Notes under the pieces: generated by a model
Database searches by the model: none
Seen by the model: the letters and a program-made list of their open reading frames with translations, nothing else
Told to the model about the DNA's origin: nothing
Source of the DNA: Pseudomonas hydrolytica
GTDB lineage: Bacteria > Pseudomonadota > Gammaproteobacteria > Pseudomonadales > Pseudomonadaceae
Length of the DNA stretch: 64,000 nucleotides
Assembly: GCF_021495345.1 (NCBI RefSeq)
Contig: NZ_CP099397.1
Span: 4,719,001 to 4,783,000, forward strand
Direction: 5' to 3'
Program-made: the position numbers and the translations under genes
Part shown: positions 8,821-18,800 of the stretch, in pieces
Layout: each line of letters opens with the position of its first letter
Position numbering within the stretch: the stretch's first letter is position 1

Positions 8821-9611
8821 TCAGAGCGGGTCGGAGACCAGCTCGATTGGCAGCAGATAGCGTTCGTCGCCGTATTCAAGACGAAACTGATCGGAGCGGG
8901 GTTCGTCCTCGAGCGTCCGGCATTCGGCATCGACCGTCACCCCATGCGCCTGCCAGTATGAGTACGTTTGAAAAGCAGGTCGCGGTAACCATCTCGGCCA
9001 ACCTTGCCCGTGACGATAAGCACGCCCTTGGCCTCGCCAAACGAGGCAATGCAATCGTCGTCTCGTTCACCGCCAAAGCTCTCCACTACCAGCGCCCCCA
9101 TCAATGAGCGCAACCCTTGCTCTTGCAACTCGTAGAGTGTGAGCTCGGCTTCCGCGAAGGGATTCATGCGCGACCCGTTGCGACGACTGATGCGAACGCC
9201 AAAGGCGAGGTCATCCCCACGCAGGCGATAAGGCGCGGTGTCCAGGGCCAGCCTGTCTACATAGATCGCATCCCAATCCAGCTGGTTTGGCTCGATCAGG
9301 CGTGCCAAGAAGGTTTGTCTGGCGTTATCCAGCACCAGCACTTCAAGATCCGCCTCGCCATGACTGTCGTGCTCCGCGCGCACCAGCGGCATCGCGATCA
9401 AGGTCAGCCCAGGCCGCGCCGGCCAGACCTTGCAGATGCTTTGTTCGACATCCACCCGGTAACGTCCACGCTCGTCCTGCAGCACCTGGCCCGTTGCATG
9501 GCCCGGGTGGGCCTGTTCGATCCAGGCAGGCAGTTGCTGCCGGCAATCGTCGGCCTGCGCTGCAGCGACCAGCAGCAGGCCGCAGCACGCGGCGAAAACC
9601 ATACGGTTCAT
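8821..9611 (-). pseudogene. Exported protein of unknown function, frameshifted near its 3' end
   Basis: The ATG-started frame (stop at 8937) encodes a signal peptide (about residues 1-20), then a soluble protein with many acidic residues. It ends in KRTHTGRRMG, which looks like out-of-frame sequence. An adjacent minus-strand frame running to a stop at 8821 continues convincingly as TYSYWQAHGVTVDAEC and ends ELVSDPL. Moving between the two needs one extra base at about 8962-8975, around the sequence TTTTCAAACG. The simplest reading is a single-base deletion (or an assembly error) truncating the last 50 or so residues. I do not recognise the family. Confidence 0.7.
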
Positions 9612-9822
9612 CCCTGAGCTCCTTGCTATTCATCCGGACGCGACAGTCTAAGCCGGGCCTTGGCCGCTGCCCACCGGACGCCAGCGAAACGCCATTAATC
9701 CCCGCTCCTTCCCCGCCCTACGCCCTCGCAAAACGCCGCACAGAGGATGTGCCACCCGGCCGCCCTGGCCAGTATCGCCTCGCTGGAAGAAGTACCCACA
9801 ACAACAACCAGGGACGCACACC

Positions 9823-12800
9823 ATGCACGATTCGAGATTGCCGCGGTATCTACTCGGCCTGCTGCTCGCAGGCTCCACCCTGGCCGGCGCCGAGCCGCTG
9901 CAGCCCGGCCCCGACGAGGCGCTGCTGTACTACCAGCGTAGCGACGGCGACTACGCCGGCTGGGGCCTGCACCTGTGGAACACCCCGCAATGCAGCGGTG
10001 TGCGTGACGGCACCAGCTGGGACCGACCGCTGGCGCCGGCCGGCGTCGATGCCGAGCATGGCGCCTGGTTCAGCATTGCGCTGACGGCCGACGCCAGCTG
10101 CCTGAACCTGATCATGCACCGCGGCGACGACAAGGACCTGGGCGGCGGCGACCTGATCTGGCGCCTCGACGAGCTGGGCCGACGCGCCTTCAGCCAGAGC
10201 GGCAGCGCACAGCTGTCGGCCACCCCCATCGTCGGCACACCGCTGGCCATCGACGGCGCCCGCGCGCACTGGCTCGATCCCTTCACCCTGGTGCTGCACG
10301 GTGACAGTGCGGCGGCGCGGCTGGAGCTGCGCTACGCGCCGCAGGCCGATATCCGCATCGACGGCGAGCAGCGCAGCGTCAGCGGTGGCCGCGCCATCGC
10401 CCTGCGCCCCGGCAGACTCAACGCAACGCTCAAGGCCAGGTTCCCGCATCTGGCCGAACAGCCGGCCTACCGCCTGGAGGTCGGCGCCAAGACCCTGCGC
10501 AGCGCGCTGAAGAGCCAGCTGCTGGTGCTCGCCTACGACCAGGACGAACGCCTGCTCAGCGCCACCCAGGTGCAGACGCCCGGCGTGCTCGATGCGCTCT
10601 ATGCCTACTCCGGCCCGCTGGGCGCCGAAGTCACCAGGCATGACGTGCGTTTTCGCCTCTGGGCCCCCAGCGCCCAGCGTGTGCGCTTGCATGCCTTCGA
10701 CCGCAAGAAACGCCTGCTGCCCGGCTTCCCCAAAGAGATGCGCGAGCATCACGGCGTGTGGACCTACAGCGGGCCGAAGCAGCTGGACCGCGCCTACTAC
10801 CAGTACGAGGTGAGCGTCTATCACCCCGTCAGCGGCCGCATCGAAACCAGCCTGACCAGCGACCCTTACGCCCTCAGCCTGTCGCGCAACAGTCAGTACG
10901 CCCAGGTGGTGGATCTGGACGCCGCCGACCTCAAGCCGGCCGGCTGGGACAGCCTGCGCCCGCCGCGCGCGGCCAAGCCCGAGGCGCGGGTGATCTACGA
11001 GACCCACGTGCGCGACTTCAGCGCCAGCGACAGCGCGCTGCCGGCCGCCCAGCGCGGCACCTACCTGGCCTTCACCCAGCCCACCAGCCGCGGCGTGCAA
11101 CACCTGCAGGAGCTGCGCAAGGCCGGGCTGACCGACGTACAGCTGCTGCCGGTATTCGATATCGCCACGGTGGACGAAGACCCGGCCAAGCGCGTCGACC
11201 TGGACGAGCCCTTCGCCAAGCTCTGCGCGCTGTCGGCCAGCGCCCGGCGCAACTGGGCCGGCTACTGCAACGCCGGGAGCATCCGCGAGGTGCTGCAGGG
11301 CTTCGACCCGGCCAGCAGCGACGCCCAGGCGCTATACGCCGACCTGCGTGCGCTGGACTCCTTCAACTGGGGCTACGACCCCTTCCACTACACGGTGCCG
11401 GAGGGCAGCTACGCCAGCGATGCCGAGGGCGTGGCGCGCATCCGCGAGTTCCGACGCATGGTCCAGGCGCTGGCGGAGATGGGCCTGACCACGGTGATGG
11501 ACGTGGTCTACAACCACACCCACGCCTCGGGCCTGGGCGAGCAATCGGTGCTCGACAAGCTGGTGCCCGGCTACTACCACAGGCGCCACCCGGTAACCGG
11601 CGCGGTGGAACGCTCCACCTGCTGCGACAACACCGCGTCCGAGCACCTGATGATGGAAAAGCTGATGATCGACTCGCTGCGCGTCTGGGCGCGCGACTAC
11701 AAGATCGGCGGCTTTCGCTTCGACCTGATGGGCCACCATATGCGCAGCAACCTGACCAGGGCCCACAAGGCGGTGCGCCAGATCGACCCGCAGACCTACC
11801 TCTACGGCGAGGGCTGGAACTTCGGCGAGGTGGCCGATGGCGCCCGCGGCGTCAACGCCATCCAGGCCAACATGGCCGGCACCGGTATCGGCACCTTCAA
11901 CGACCGCCAGCGCGACGCCGTGCGTGGCGGCAGCCCGTTCGACGGCGGCGACAGCCTGCGGCGCTTCCAGGGCTTCGCCAACGGTCTCTACCTGCTGCCC
12001 AACGAGCTCAATAGTGGCAGCGCCGGGGAACAGGCCGAGCTGCTCAGGCTGAAGGATCTGATCCGCGTCGGCATCGCCGGCGGTCTGCGCGACTACCGCT
12101 TCGAGAGCGCCGATGGCAGCCGCCGGCGCGGCGCCGAGATCGACTACAACGGCCAGCCGGCCGGCTACACCCTCGATCCGCAGGAAACCGTCAACTACGT
12201 CTCCAAGCACGACAACCAGACCCTGTGGGACATCAACCAGTACAAGCTGCCCGCCTCCCTCTCCAGCGCCGAACGGGTGCGCCTGCAGCTGCTCGGCCTG
12301 GCCGTACCGCTATTGAGTCAGGGTGTGCCCTTCATCCACATGGGCTCGGACATCCTCCGCTCCAAGTCGATGGAGCGTGACAGCTACGACTCCGGCGACT
12401 GGTTCAACGCGGTGGACTTCACCTACCAGGACAACAGCTGGAATAGAGGATTGCCACGTGAAGACAAGGACGGCGAGAACTGGCCGCTGATCCGCCAGAT
12501 CATCGCCGACGCCAACGCCAAGCCGAGCAGTGCCGATATCCTCGCGGCCAGGCGGCAGTTCCTCGAACTGCTGCGCATCCGCAGCGGCAGCCCGCTGTTC
12601 CAGCTCGACAGCGCCGCCGAGATCGACCGGCGCCTGCGCTTTCACAACACCGGCCCCGACCAGCTGCCCGGCGTGATCGCCTTCAGCCTGGACGACGGCC
12701 GCGGCACAGGCCGCGATCTCGATCCGCGGCACGAGGCGCTGATGGTGGTGTTCAACGCCGGCGCCGAGCCGATCAGCCTGCCCGGCGCCCAACCCGGCCA

Positions 12801-12930
12801 TCGTCTGCACCCGGTGCAACGCGACTCCAGCGACGCCCGCATCCGCCAGGCCAAGGTGGAGAACGGCCAGTTCCAGGTGCCCGGGCTGAGTGTGGCGGTG
12901 TTCGTTCTGCCGCAGGAAAAGCGGCGCTAA
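9823..12930 (+). CDS. Secreted pullulanase-type alpha-1,6-glucosidase (GH13)
   Basis: 1035 residues. A signal peptide (about 1-24) is followed by an N-terminal PUD/CBM41-like starch-binding module (about 27-115). A CBM48 module (about 265-365, [14 protein letters not shown]) and the GH13 barrel come next, then a C-terminal DUF3372-type beta domain. The catalytic machinery is visible: [10 protein letters not shown] (region I), the nucleophile D634 in FRFDLMGHH, the acid/base E663 in LYGEGWN, and D797 in SKHDNQ. It should debranch alpha-1,6 links of pullulan, glycogen or starch outside the cytoplasm. It is transcribed alone, divergently from the frameshifted gene. No lipobox is seen, so it is probably periplasmic or exported by type II secretion. 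Confidence 0.92.
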   Translation: MHDSRLPRYLLGLLLAGSTLAGAEPLQPGPDEALLYYQRSDGDYAGWGLHLWNTPQCSGVRDGTSWDRPLAPAGVDAEHGAWFSIALTADASCLNLIMHRGDDKDLGGGDLIWRLDELGRRAFSQSGSAQLSATPIVGTPLAIDGARAHWLDPFTLVLHGDSAAARLELRYAPQADIRIDGEQRSVSGGRAIALRPGRLNATLKARFPHLAEQPAYRLEVGAKTLRSALKSQLLVLAYDQDERLLSATQVQTPGVLDALYAYSGPLGAEVTRHDVRFRLWAPSAQRVRLHAFDRKKRLLPGFPKEMREHHGVWTYSGPKQLDRAYYQYEVSVYHPVSGRIETSLTSDPYALSLSRNSQYAQVVDLDAADLKPAGWDSLRPPRAAKPEARVIYETHVRDFSASDSALPAAQRGTYLAFTQPTSRGVQHLQELRKAGLTDVQLLPVFDIATVDEDPAKRVDLDEPFAKLCALSASARRNWAGYCNAGSIREVLQGFDPASSDAQALYADLRALDSFNWGYDPFHYTVPEGSYASDAEGVARIREFRRMVQALAEMGLTTVMDVVYNHTHASGLGEQSVLDKLVPGYYHRRHPVTGAVERSTCCDNTASEHLMMEKLMIDSLRVWARDYKIGGFRFDLMGHHMRSNLTRAHKAVRQIDPQTYLYGEGWNFGEVADGARGVNAIQANMAGTGIGTFNDRQRDAVRGGSPFDGGDSLRRFQGFANGLYLLPNELNSGSAGEQAELLRLKDLIRVGIAGGLRDYRFESADGSRRRGAEIDYNGQPAGYTLDPQETVNYVSKHDNQTLWDINQYKLPASLSSAERVRLQLLGLAVPLLSQGVPFIHMGSDILRSKSMERDSYDSGDWFNAVDFTYQDNSWNRGLPREDKDGENWPLIRQIIADANAKPSSADILAARRQFLELLRIRSGSPLFQLDSAAEIDRRLRFHNTGPDQLPGVIAFSLDDGRGTGRDLDPRHEALMVVFNAGAEPISLPGAQPGHRLHPVQRDSSDARIRQAKVENGQFQVPGLSVAVFVLPQEKRR

Positions 12931-13300
12931 ACCCTGGCGCCGCTGGCTCGGCATTCGCTTCGTAGGGTGCGCTGTGCGCACCGGCCATGGAGACGGAAAC
13001 GTTGGTGCGCGCGGCGCACCCTGCGGCAGAGCCCATGGTCTGGGCATTCGAGTAGGGTGCGCTGTGCGCACCAGGCCTCCGCTTGCCGACGGTGGGTATG
13101 GTGGTCAAGCGGGGCTTCGGTGGCCCATGCAAGGGCAAAAACCCCGGTTGCTAGCGGTGCGCACGGCGCACCCTACGACCGCGTAGGGCGGGTGCAACCC
13201 GCCGGATTTCCTGCCGCTTCGCGCGGCGCAAATAGCGCCGCGATCCGCCGTGCCAGGCGGCGTCCGACGCGCGCATCCTCGCGCAAGCCGATATGCCCGC
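12931..13300. repeat. Gene-free stretch filled with GTAGGGTGCGC-type palindromes
   Basis: This 370-bp interval between convergent genes contains at least five family members: 12961-12982, 13003-13024 (inverted), 13052-13072, 13156-13177 (inverted) and a shorter relative at 13181-13206. No credible gene or canonical terminator was seen. Confidence 0.8.
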
Positions 13301-13603
13301 TCATGCCCGGTACCACAGGCGCATAAAGCCCAGCGCCAGCAGCAGCCCGAGCTGGCCGAGCGCGGCGCACAGCGCCAGGAAGGAGCGCAGGCTGCTGTTG
13401 CTGGCGGCATCCGGCAGGCCGCTCAGGGTGCTCCAGAAACCTTCCGGCAGCAGCACCAGGCTCAGGTGAGCCAGCGGCTTGCCGGTCAGCAGCAGACCGT
13501 CGATCAGGTTGAACCAGCCGAAGAACATCAGGCCGATCAGGATCATCACCGCCACCACCAGGCCCAGGGCCAGGCAGGCGGAAAACTGCATCAATGCACG
13601 CAT
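13301..13603 (-). CDS. Small membrane protein downstream of creD
   Basis: 100 residues with two or three hydrophobic segments (about 7-30, 38-52 and 74-97) and a GGAG site 7 nt before the ATG. It begins 48 bp after the creD stop on the same strand and is probably cotranscribed with it. I do not recognise a characterised family. A membrane role linked to CreD is inference from position only. Confidence 0.7.
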   Translation of the reverse strand: MRALMQFSACLALGLVVAVMILIGLMFFGWFNLIDGLLLTGKPLAHLSLVLLPEGFWSTLSGLPDAASNSSLRSFLALCAALGQLGLLLALGFMRLWYRA

Positions 13604-13651
13604 GGGGTCAGCTCCAGATTGGGGGCGCGGCCTGCGCCGCGCCGGTTGGAT

Positions 13652-14995
13652 TCAGGCTTGCGGGGCGGCGCGGCCGACGCCATACCAGTCCAGCTTGCGG
13701 GTCAGCACCATGATGCTGCCGAGCACGCCGAACACCAGCAGCGAGCCCATCAGCAGGGCGTAGTCCTCGGCGCTGAGCAGGCCGTAGAGCATCGCGTACA
13801 GCGCTGCCAGCAGGCCGGCGAAACCCGCGCCGCGCTGCCAGCTGTGCAACACGAAACTGACGTAGAAGCCGATCAGGCCGACGCAGGCGCTGGCGGACAG
13901 GACATAGGCCAGGGCGAAGTGCAGATGCTCCGACAGCGACAGCAGCAGCAGGTAGAACAGCGCCAGCGACAGGCCCACCAGGGTGTACTGCACCGGGTGC
14001 ACGGCCAGACGCTTGAGCACCTCGAAGAGGAAGAAGGCGGCGAAGGTCAGGGCGATGAACAGCAGCGCGTATTTGATCGCGCGGTCGGTCTTCAGGTACT
14101 GGTCCACCGGGTCGACGAAGCTCACCCCGAAGTTGCGCCCGAACAGGCCCTGGCACTGCTCACGGCGCACGCAGTTGTCCAGCGCCTCCTCCAGGTTGGT
14201 GGCGAAGAAGCTGGTCTGCCACTGCGCGTTGAAGCCCTGCTCGCTGACTTCACGCTGGCTCGGCAGGTACTCACCGACGAAGCTCGGGTGTAGCCAGGGC
14301 GAGTTGAGGCTGACCCGGCTGTCGCGGCCTACCGGCACCACGGCGAGCTGCTCGGTGCCCTGCAACTTGAGGTCGAAGGCAAACGCCAGGGTCTGCCCAC
14401 CCTGTGCGTCGAGCGCCGGCAGCGGTGCATGCACGCCGGCCCCGAAACGGCTGTCGCCGGTGCCGGGGGCGAAACTCAGGGTCTGGCCGTTGAGCTGCAG
14501 TTGCAGGTCGTTGCTGATGCCGCGGATATCGCTGATGCCGACGGCGAGAAAGGGCGCCTCGAAGCGATAGAAACCCAGCTCGTCGCCCAGGCCGAAGCGT
14601 GACGGCAGACGGAACTGGCCGCTGATGCGGGTATCGGCCCGGTACAGGCGCGCCTCGTAGATGCCACGCGCACGCAGTTCGGTGTTCACCGCGCCATCGA
14701 GCACGAAGCGATCGGGCAGGAAGTACAGGCGCCCGCTGCGCTGACGCTCCTCCAGATAGCGCTCGCCGGTCTTCTCATGGGTTTTCCATTCGTGGATGGT
14801 CTTGACGTAAGGCAGCACCAGGATCGGCCCGGTGATCTGCTGGCGATAGCTGGAACTGCGCGCAATGTCCTGCAGCACCTCGTGGCGCAGGCCCTGTCGC
14901 TCATCGACCAGCCCGTCGATCATCAGCAGGGGAATCATCAACAGCAGCATCAACAGGGCGATGGCGCCCAGCTTGAAACCCAGGGTACGGCTCAT
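13652..14995 (-). CDS. creD: Inner-membrane protein CreD
   Basis: 447 residues, matching the CreD (cell envelope integrity) family: an N-terminal membrane anchor (about 8-28), a large periplasmic beta-rich domain (to about 285) and five or so C-terminal transmembrane helices, with YALLFIALTFAAFFLFEVLK typical. In Pseudomonas and Aeromonas, CreD is the main output of the CreBC two-component system and affects envelope integrity, biofilm and beta-lactam response. Upstream there is one TTCAC half-site (about 15019-15023 on the minus strand), whereas a full CreB tag has two half-sites 6 nt apart. creB and creC are not adjacent here; they lie 8 kb away on the same strand. Confidence 0.9.
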   Translation of the reverse strand: MSRTLGFKLGAIALLMLLLMIPLLMIDGLVDERQGLRHEVLQDIARSSSYRQQITGPILVLPYVKTIHEWKTHEKTGERYLEERQRSGRLYFLPDRFVLDGAVNTELRARGIYEARLYRADTRISGQFRLPSRFGLGDELGFYRFEAPFLAVGISDIRGISNDLQLQLNGQTLSFAPGTGDSRFGAGVHAPLPALDAQGGQTLAFAFDLKLQGTEQLAVVPVGRDSRVSLNSPWLHPSFVGEYLPSQREVSEQGFNAQWQTSFFATNLEEALDNCVRREQCQGLFGRNFGVSFVDPVDQYLKTDRAIKYALLFIALTFAAFFLFEVLKRLAVHPVQYTLVGLSLALFYLLLLSLSEHLHFALAYVLSASACVGLIGFYVSFVLHSWQRGAGFAGLLAALYAMLYGLLSAEDYALLMGSLLVFGVLGSIMVLTRKLDWYGVGRAAPQA

Positions 14996-15268
14996 GGCAC
15001 GGCTCTCCGTAGCGAGTGAAGGTACGGCAGAGTCTGGGCGGCGCGGATGGTCGCTTTATGGAGCGCGGATGGAGGGCAGATGGAGAATGCGTGGAGTTCT
15101 AGACGCCGCAAACACGCGTGATTGCACGCTTACAGCGGCAGCGCGACCGTTCGTCAATTCCACTGGAAGACAGAGATTTCTGCACTAAGGTACTAACTCA
15201 CTTGTTGCTCACAAGGCGACCGGTAACCGGTTTCATCACGATTTATCCAATCTGATTAAGGGACAGAC

Positions 15269-16690
15269 ATGAACGAGCGCCAATGGATTTGCGTGGCCAG
15301 CGCCTGCTTGCTGCTGGCCAGCACCAACCTGTTCGCCCACGGCTATATCAAGCAACCTGAAGCACGCGGCTACCTGTGCAAGCTGGGTGAAAACAGCGGA
15401 TGCGGTGCAGTGCAATGGGAACCGCAAAGCCTGGAAGGCTACTCCGGCTTCCCGCAAAGTGGCCCCGCCGATGGCCAGATCGCCAGCGCCGGGCTGGCAC
15501 AATTCGCCCCCCTCAACGAACAGACCGTCAGCCGCTGGGCCAAACGCCCCATTCAGGCGGGACCGACGAACTTCACCTGGCGCTTCACCGCCAACCATGT
15601 CACGCGCAACTGGCGCTACTACATCACCCGCCCCGACTGGTTGGCCAATCAGCCGTTGAACCGCGCCGCGTTCGAGCTGGTACCGTTCTGCGTGGTCGAT
15701 GGCGGCATGCGCCAGCCGCCGCAGGAAGCCACCCACAACTGCGATGTACCGCCGCGCGAAGGCTATCAGGTGATTCTGGGCGTCTGGGAAGTGGGCGATA
15801 CGCCGATGAGCTTCTACAACGTGATCGACGTGATGTTCGGCGATGTGATGACACCGCCCGATCCGTCCGCCTGGCACGTCAAGGGCATGCTCTACCCCTC
15901 GGTGGATCTGCAAGTCGGCGACCAGGCGCTGACCCGTATATTCGATGCCGGCGGTGAGCGCAGTGACTTGCAGACGCGCCTGCAGATTGAAACCAGCGAG
16001 CAAGGCCAGCGCAACCAGTGGACCTACCTGCTGGCCAGCCGGATCAACCAGCAACAGAGCCAGCTCAAAGCCGGTCAGCGCGGCAGCAACGGCGCAATCG
16101 AGCCGGTGTACGGCCAGAACAGCCTGTTTGCTCGCGCCGACAGCGGCATCCAGCGCATCGAAGTGCAGATCGACAAGGCCGCTGCCCCTGACCACGAACT
16201 GTTGGTCGATGGCCTGCAGCCCAGCTATCGCATCCGCGGCAGCCAGCTGCGGCTTGACTTCAACGTCACCGCCGTGGGGGCGCTGCAGATCAGCAGCTAC
16301 CTCTACGACCACGACGGCAATGCCAAAGGCTTTGCCGCCGCCGAGCTGACCAACAGTAGCCAGCCCTTGAGCATAGAGGTCGACAACCCTGCGCCTGGTC
16401 ATCACCAACTGGTGGTCAGCGCCAGAGTGGCCGGCGGCGAGGAACTGTTTCAGAAAACCTTCGACATGATGTTCGTCGCAGACGACGACAGCGCCAACTA
16501 CGACTTCACCTTCCCTGACGGCCTGCGCAGTTACACCGCCGGCACCCGGGTACTGCAACCCAAGACGGGAAAGCTGTATCAGTGTCGTCCCTTTCCGCAG
16601 AGTGGCTATTGCACGCAGTGGTCAGCCGCCTCGACCCAGTTCGAGCCCGGCATCGGCAGCCATTGGCAGGACGCCTGGATAGCAGACTGA
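15269..16690 (+). CDS. gbpA: GbpA-like lytic polysaccharide monooxygenase (AA10)
   Basis: 473 residues. Signal peptidase cleavage after A23 would expose H24 as the mature N-terminus (HGYIKQPEARGYLCK), the first ligand of the copper histidine brace. The second copper histidine is H110 in FTANHVTRNW. The AA10 domain occupies about 24-205, followed by GbpA-type middle domains and a C-terminal chitin-binding module with aromatic residues (YQCRPFPQSGYCTQW). Vibrio GbpA is the closest described architecture and binds chitin and mucin; oxidative chitin cleavage and adhesion are therefore likely roles. Export by type II secretion is expected but no secretion genes are in view. Confidence 0.88.
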   Translation: MNERQWICVASACLLLASTNLFAHGYIKQPEARGYLCKLGENSGCGAVQWEPQSLEGYSGFPQSGPADGQIASAGLAQFAPLNEQTVSRWAKRPIQAGPTNFTWRFTANHVTRNWRYYITRPDWLANQPLNRAAFELVPFCVVDGGMRQPPQEATHNCDVPPREGYQVILGVWEVGDTPMSFYNVIDVMFGDVMTPPDPSAWHVKGMLYPSVDLQVGDQALTRIFDAGGERSDLQTRLQIETSEQGQRNQWTYLLASRINQQQSQLKAGQRGSNGAIEPVYGQNSLFARADSGIQRIEVQIDKAAAPDHELLVDGLQPSYRIRGSQLRLDFNVTAVGALQISSYLYDHDGNAKGFAAAELTNSSQPLSIEVDNPAPGHHQLVVSARVAGGEELFQKTFDMMFVADDDSANYDFTFPDGLRSYTAGTRVLQPKTGKLYQCRPFPQSGYCTQWSAASTQFEPGIGSHWQDAWIAD

Positions 16691-17082
16691 GACAAGCACC
16701 GCGCCAGCCGAACTGTTTGGCTGGCGCGCCCCCCCCAATACCCCCCTGAAAAACACCTACGGCACAGGCGCATCCGCTGCGCCTTGGCGTACCTCTATGT
16801 GGAGCCACAGGCATGCCCAGGCACTGACCCATACCCCCTGACCGCCAGCGTTGCGTGGATCACCCCCTCCCTTTTCCGGTGTAACCGCAGATCTGGGCCA
16901 GGTATCAGCAGCAGTGTTTCCCCTCTCCTTTCGGGCGCCCAAAGGCCGCCTCAGCTTTGCCATAAATATTTGATTTTATTGATTTTTTAACGCCATAAAA
17001 ACGACGAACGGCCTTGGCATTTCGGCACAGTCTCCTAGGGTTCTGACAGCTGCATTACGCGGCAATCAATTGGGAGATAACC
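16691..17082. other. Intergenic region between the LPMO and subtilase genes
   Basis: A 392-bp gap. It holds a 9-bp stem (16701-16709 with 16719-16727) that may end the LPMO transcript but lacks a T-run, then an eight-C tract (16729-16736). Near the right end is an AT-rich patch (about 16960-17000) likely to contain the protease promoter, though I could not fix clear -35/-10 boxes. No gene is supported. Confidence 0.5.
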
Positions 17083-18645
17083 ATGCAAGGATTTCAACGC
17101 ACCACCGTCTTACTGCTATTGCTCAGCGCAGGCTGGACCCCGGTCCAAGCCGACGAGAAACCCAGCTTCGCGGCCCAAGCGCAGATCGCTGTGGACGATC
17201 AGCAATCACCGCGCTACATCATCAAATACAAGGAGCTGGCCCCCTCACCGATGAACCAGGCCAATCAGCCGCAACCCCTGAGTGCCGGCCGATTCGAAAG
17301 CCGCGCCGCCCAGCGCCTGCTCAGCCAGGCCCAGGTGCAGCCGCTGATGCATCTGGACAGCCAGGCTGCCAGCGTGGCGCACCTGAGCCCGGCGCAACTC
17401 AAGCAGCTGCAGGCCAACCCGGCGATCGACTATATCGAGCTCGACCCACGCCGCTACCTGATGGCCGAACAGGTGCCCTACGGCATCCCCATGGTGCAGG
17501 CCGACCTGCTACCGGACAGCGCCATTTCCAACATGAAGGTGTGCATCGTCGACTCCGGCTACGACCTCGGCCATCAGGATCTGCCCTCGGCGGGCATCAC
17601 TGGCAATGACGGCTTTGGCAGCGTCAACAGCGGCAACTGGTACGAGGATGGCGATGGCCACGGCACCCACGTGGCCGGAACCATCGCCGCGCTGGGCGGC
17701 AACAACCTCGGCGTAGTCGGCGTCAGCCCCTCGGGCAATCTGGGGCTACATATCGTCAAGGTGTTCAACAACAGCGGCAACTGGGCCTATGGTTCGGATC
17801 TGGTGATGGCCATCCAGCAGTGCCGCGCGGCAGGCTCGACGGTGATCAACATGAGCCTGGGCGGTGGCGCCTCTTCGATAACCGAACGCAATGCCATGGA
17901 TGCGGCCTACCAGAACGGGGTGCTGGTCGTTGCAGCTGCCGGCAACAGTGGCACCAGCAGCCTCTCCTACCCAGCGTCCTATGACTCGGTCGTGTCGGTC
18001 GCAGCGGTCGACAGCAGCGGTAATCATGCCTCCTTCTCGCAGTACAACAGCCAGGTCGAAGTCGCCGCCCCCGGCGTTGGCGTGCGTTCCACCCTGCCTG
18101 GCAACCGCTACGCGAGCTATAACGGCACCTCAATGGCCACACCGCATGTATCGGCGCTTTACGCCCTGGTGTGGAGCCAGCACCGCCAGTGCACCCCTGC
18201 GCAGATTCGCAGGGTGGTCAACATCACCGCCGAAGACCGTGGCACGCCAGGTCGCGACCCCTATTACGGCTACGGCATTGTCAAAGCCAAGCGGGCCAGC
18301 GACCTGATTGCCCAGCGCGGCTGCGATGCCAGTGATGGTGGCAATGGTGAAGAGCAGACCTACCCCAACCTCTCCGGCGCGCGGGGAGCCTGGGTACGGC
18401 ACAGCGTGGCCGTACCCAGCGGTGCCCGGCGTCTGACTGTGCGGATCAGTGGTGGCAGCGGTGATGCCGACCTTTACACCCACCTGGGCAGCCAGCCCAC
18501 GACCAGCCAATGGACCTGCCGTCCCTACCTCGAAGGCAATCAGGAAACCTGCATTCAGGAAAATCCTGCCGCCGGCACCTGGCATATTGGCGTTAGGGGC
18601 TATTCCAGCTTCTCCGGCGTGACCCTCTACTGGCGCTACGAGTAG
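17083..18645 (+). CDS. Secreted subtilisin-like serine protease (S8)
   Basis: 520 residues: a signal peptide (1-23), an inhibitor-I9-like propeptide (about 40-125, YIIKYKEL to YIELDPRRY), and the S8 catalytic domain with D157 (VDSGYD), H193 (HGTHVAGT) and S350 (NGTSMATPHVS). The C-terminal pre-peptidase (PPC) domain (about 430-520) contains the typical GGSGDADLYTHLGSQPT. The enzyme should be exported, autoprocessed and active extracellularly. It follows the LPMO in the same direction with a 390-bp gap, so it is probably a separate transcript. A GGGAG ribosome site stands 6 nt before the ATG. It is closed by a good terminator. Confidence 0.93.
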   Translation: MQGFQRTTVLLLLLSAGWTPVQADEKPSFAAQAQIAVDDQQSPRYIIKYKELAPSPMNQANQPQPLSAGRFESRAAQRLLSQAQVQPLMHLDSQAASVAHLSPAQLKQLQANPAIDYIELDPRRYLMAEQVPYGIPMVQADLLPDSAISNMKVCIVDSGYDLGHQDLPSAGITGNDGFGSVNSGNWYEDGDGHGTHVAGTIAALGGNNLGVVGVSPSGNLGLHIVKVFNNSGNWAYGSDLVMAIQQCRAAGSTVINMSLGGGASSITERNAMDAAYQNGVLVVAAAGNSGTSSLSYPASYDSVVSVAAVDSSGNHASFSQYNSQVEVAAPGVGVRSTLPGNRYASYNGTSMATPHVSALYALVWSQHRQCTPAQIRRVVNITAEDRGTPGRDPYYGYGIVKAKRASDLIAQRGCDASDGGNGEEQTYPNLSGARGAWVRHSVAVPSGARRLTVRISGGSGDADLYTHLGSQPTTSQWTCRPYLEGNQETCIQENPAAGTWHIGVRGYSSFSGVTLYWRYE

Positions 18646-18652
18646 CTCGCCT

Positions 18653-18685
18653 GGCCCCGAGGCAGGCAACTGCCCGGGGCCTTTT
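18653..18685 (+). terminator. Terminator of the subtilase gene
   Basis: GGCCCCG and CGGGGCC form a stem around an inner AGGCAG/CTGCC pairing, followed by TTTT, starting 8 bp after the stop codon. Confidence 0.8.
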
Positions 18686-18780
18686 GCCCTGCACAGCTAT
18701 GCATTCCCGGACCAAACGCGCGGGCAAGCCTGCAGGCCATCCGTCCCGTCGCCATTGCGCGGCAGTGCGGGCACTGGTAT

Positions 18781-18796
18781 CTGTATAAAAAACCAG
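18781..18796 (+). promoter_or_regulatory. LexA (SOS) box upstream of the FAN1-helicase operon
   Basis: CTGTATAAAAAACCAG has the CTG-N10-CAG form of the gammaproteobacterial LexA operator and contains a TATAAA that can serve as the -10 element. It ends 4 bp before the ATG at 18801. A near-identical box lies at 59898-59913. Confidence 0.85.
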
Positions 18797-18800
18797 TACC

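Noticed and set aside
16729..16736. Eight-C tract as a phase-variation switch
   Set aside because: It is downstream of the LPMO stop and more than 300 bp from the next start, not in a promoter spacer or coding region.
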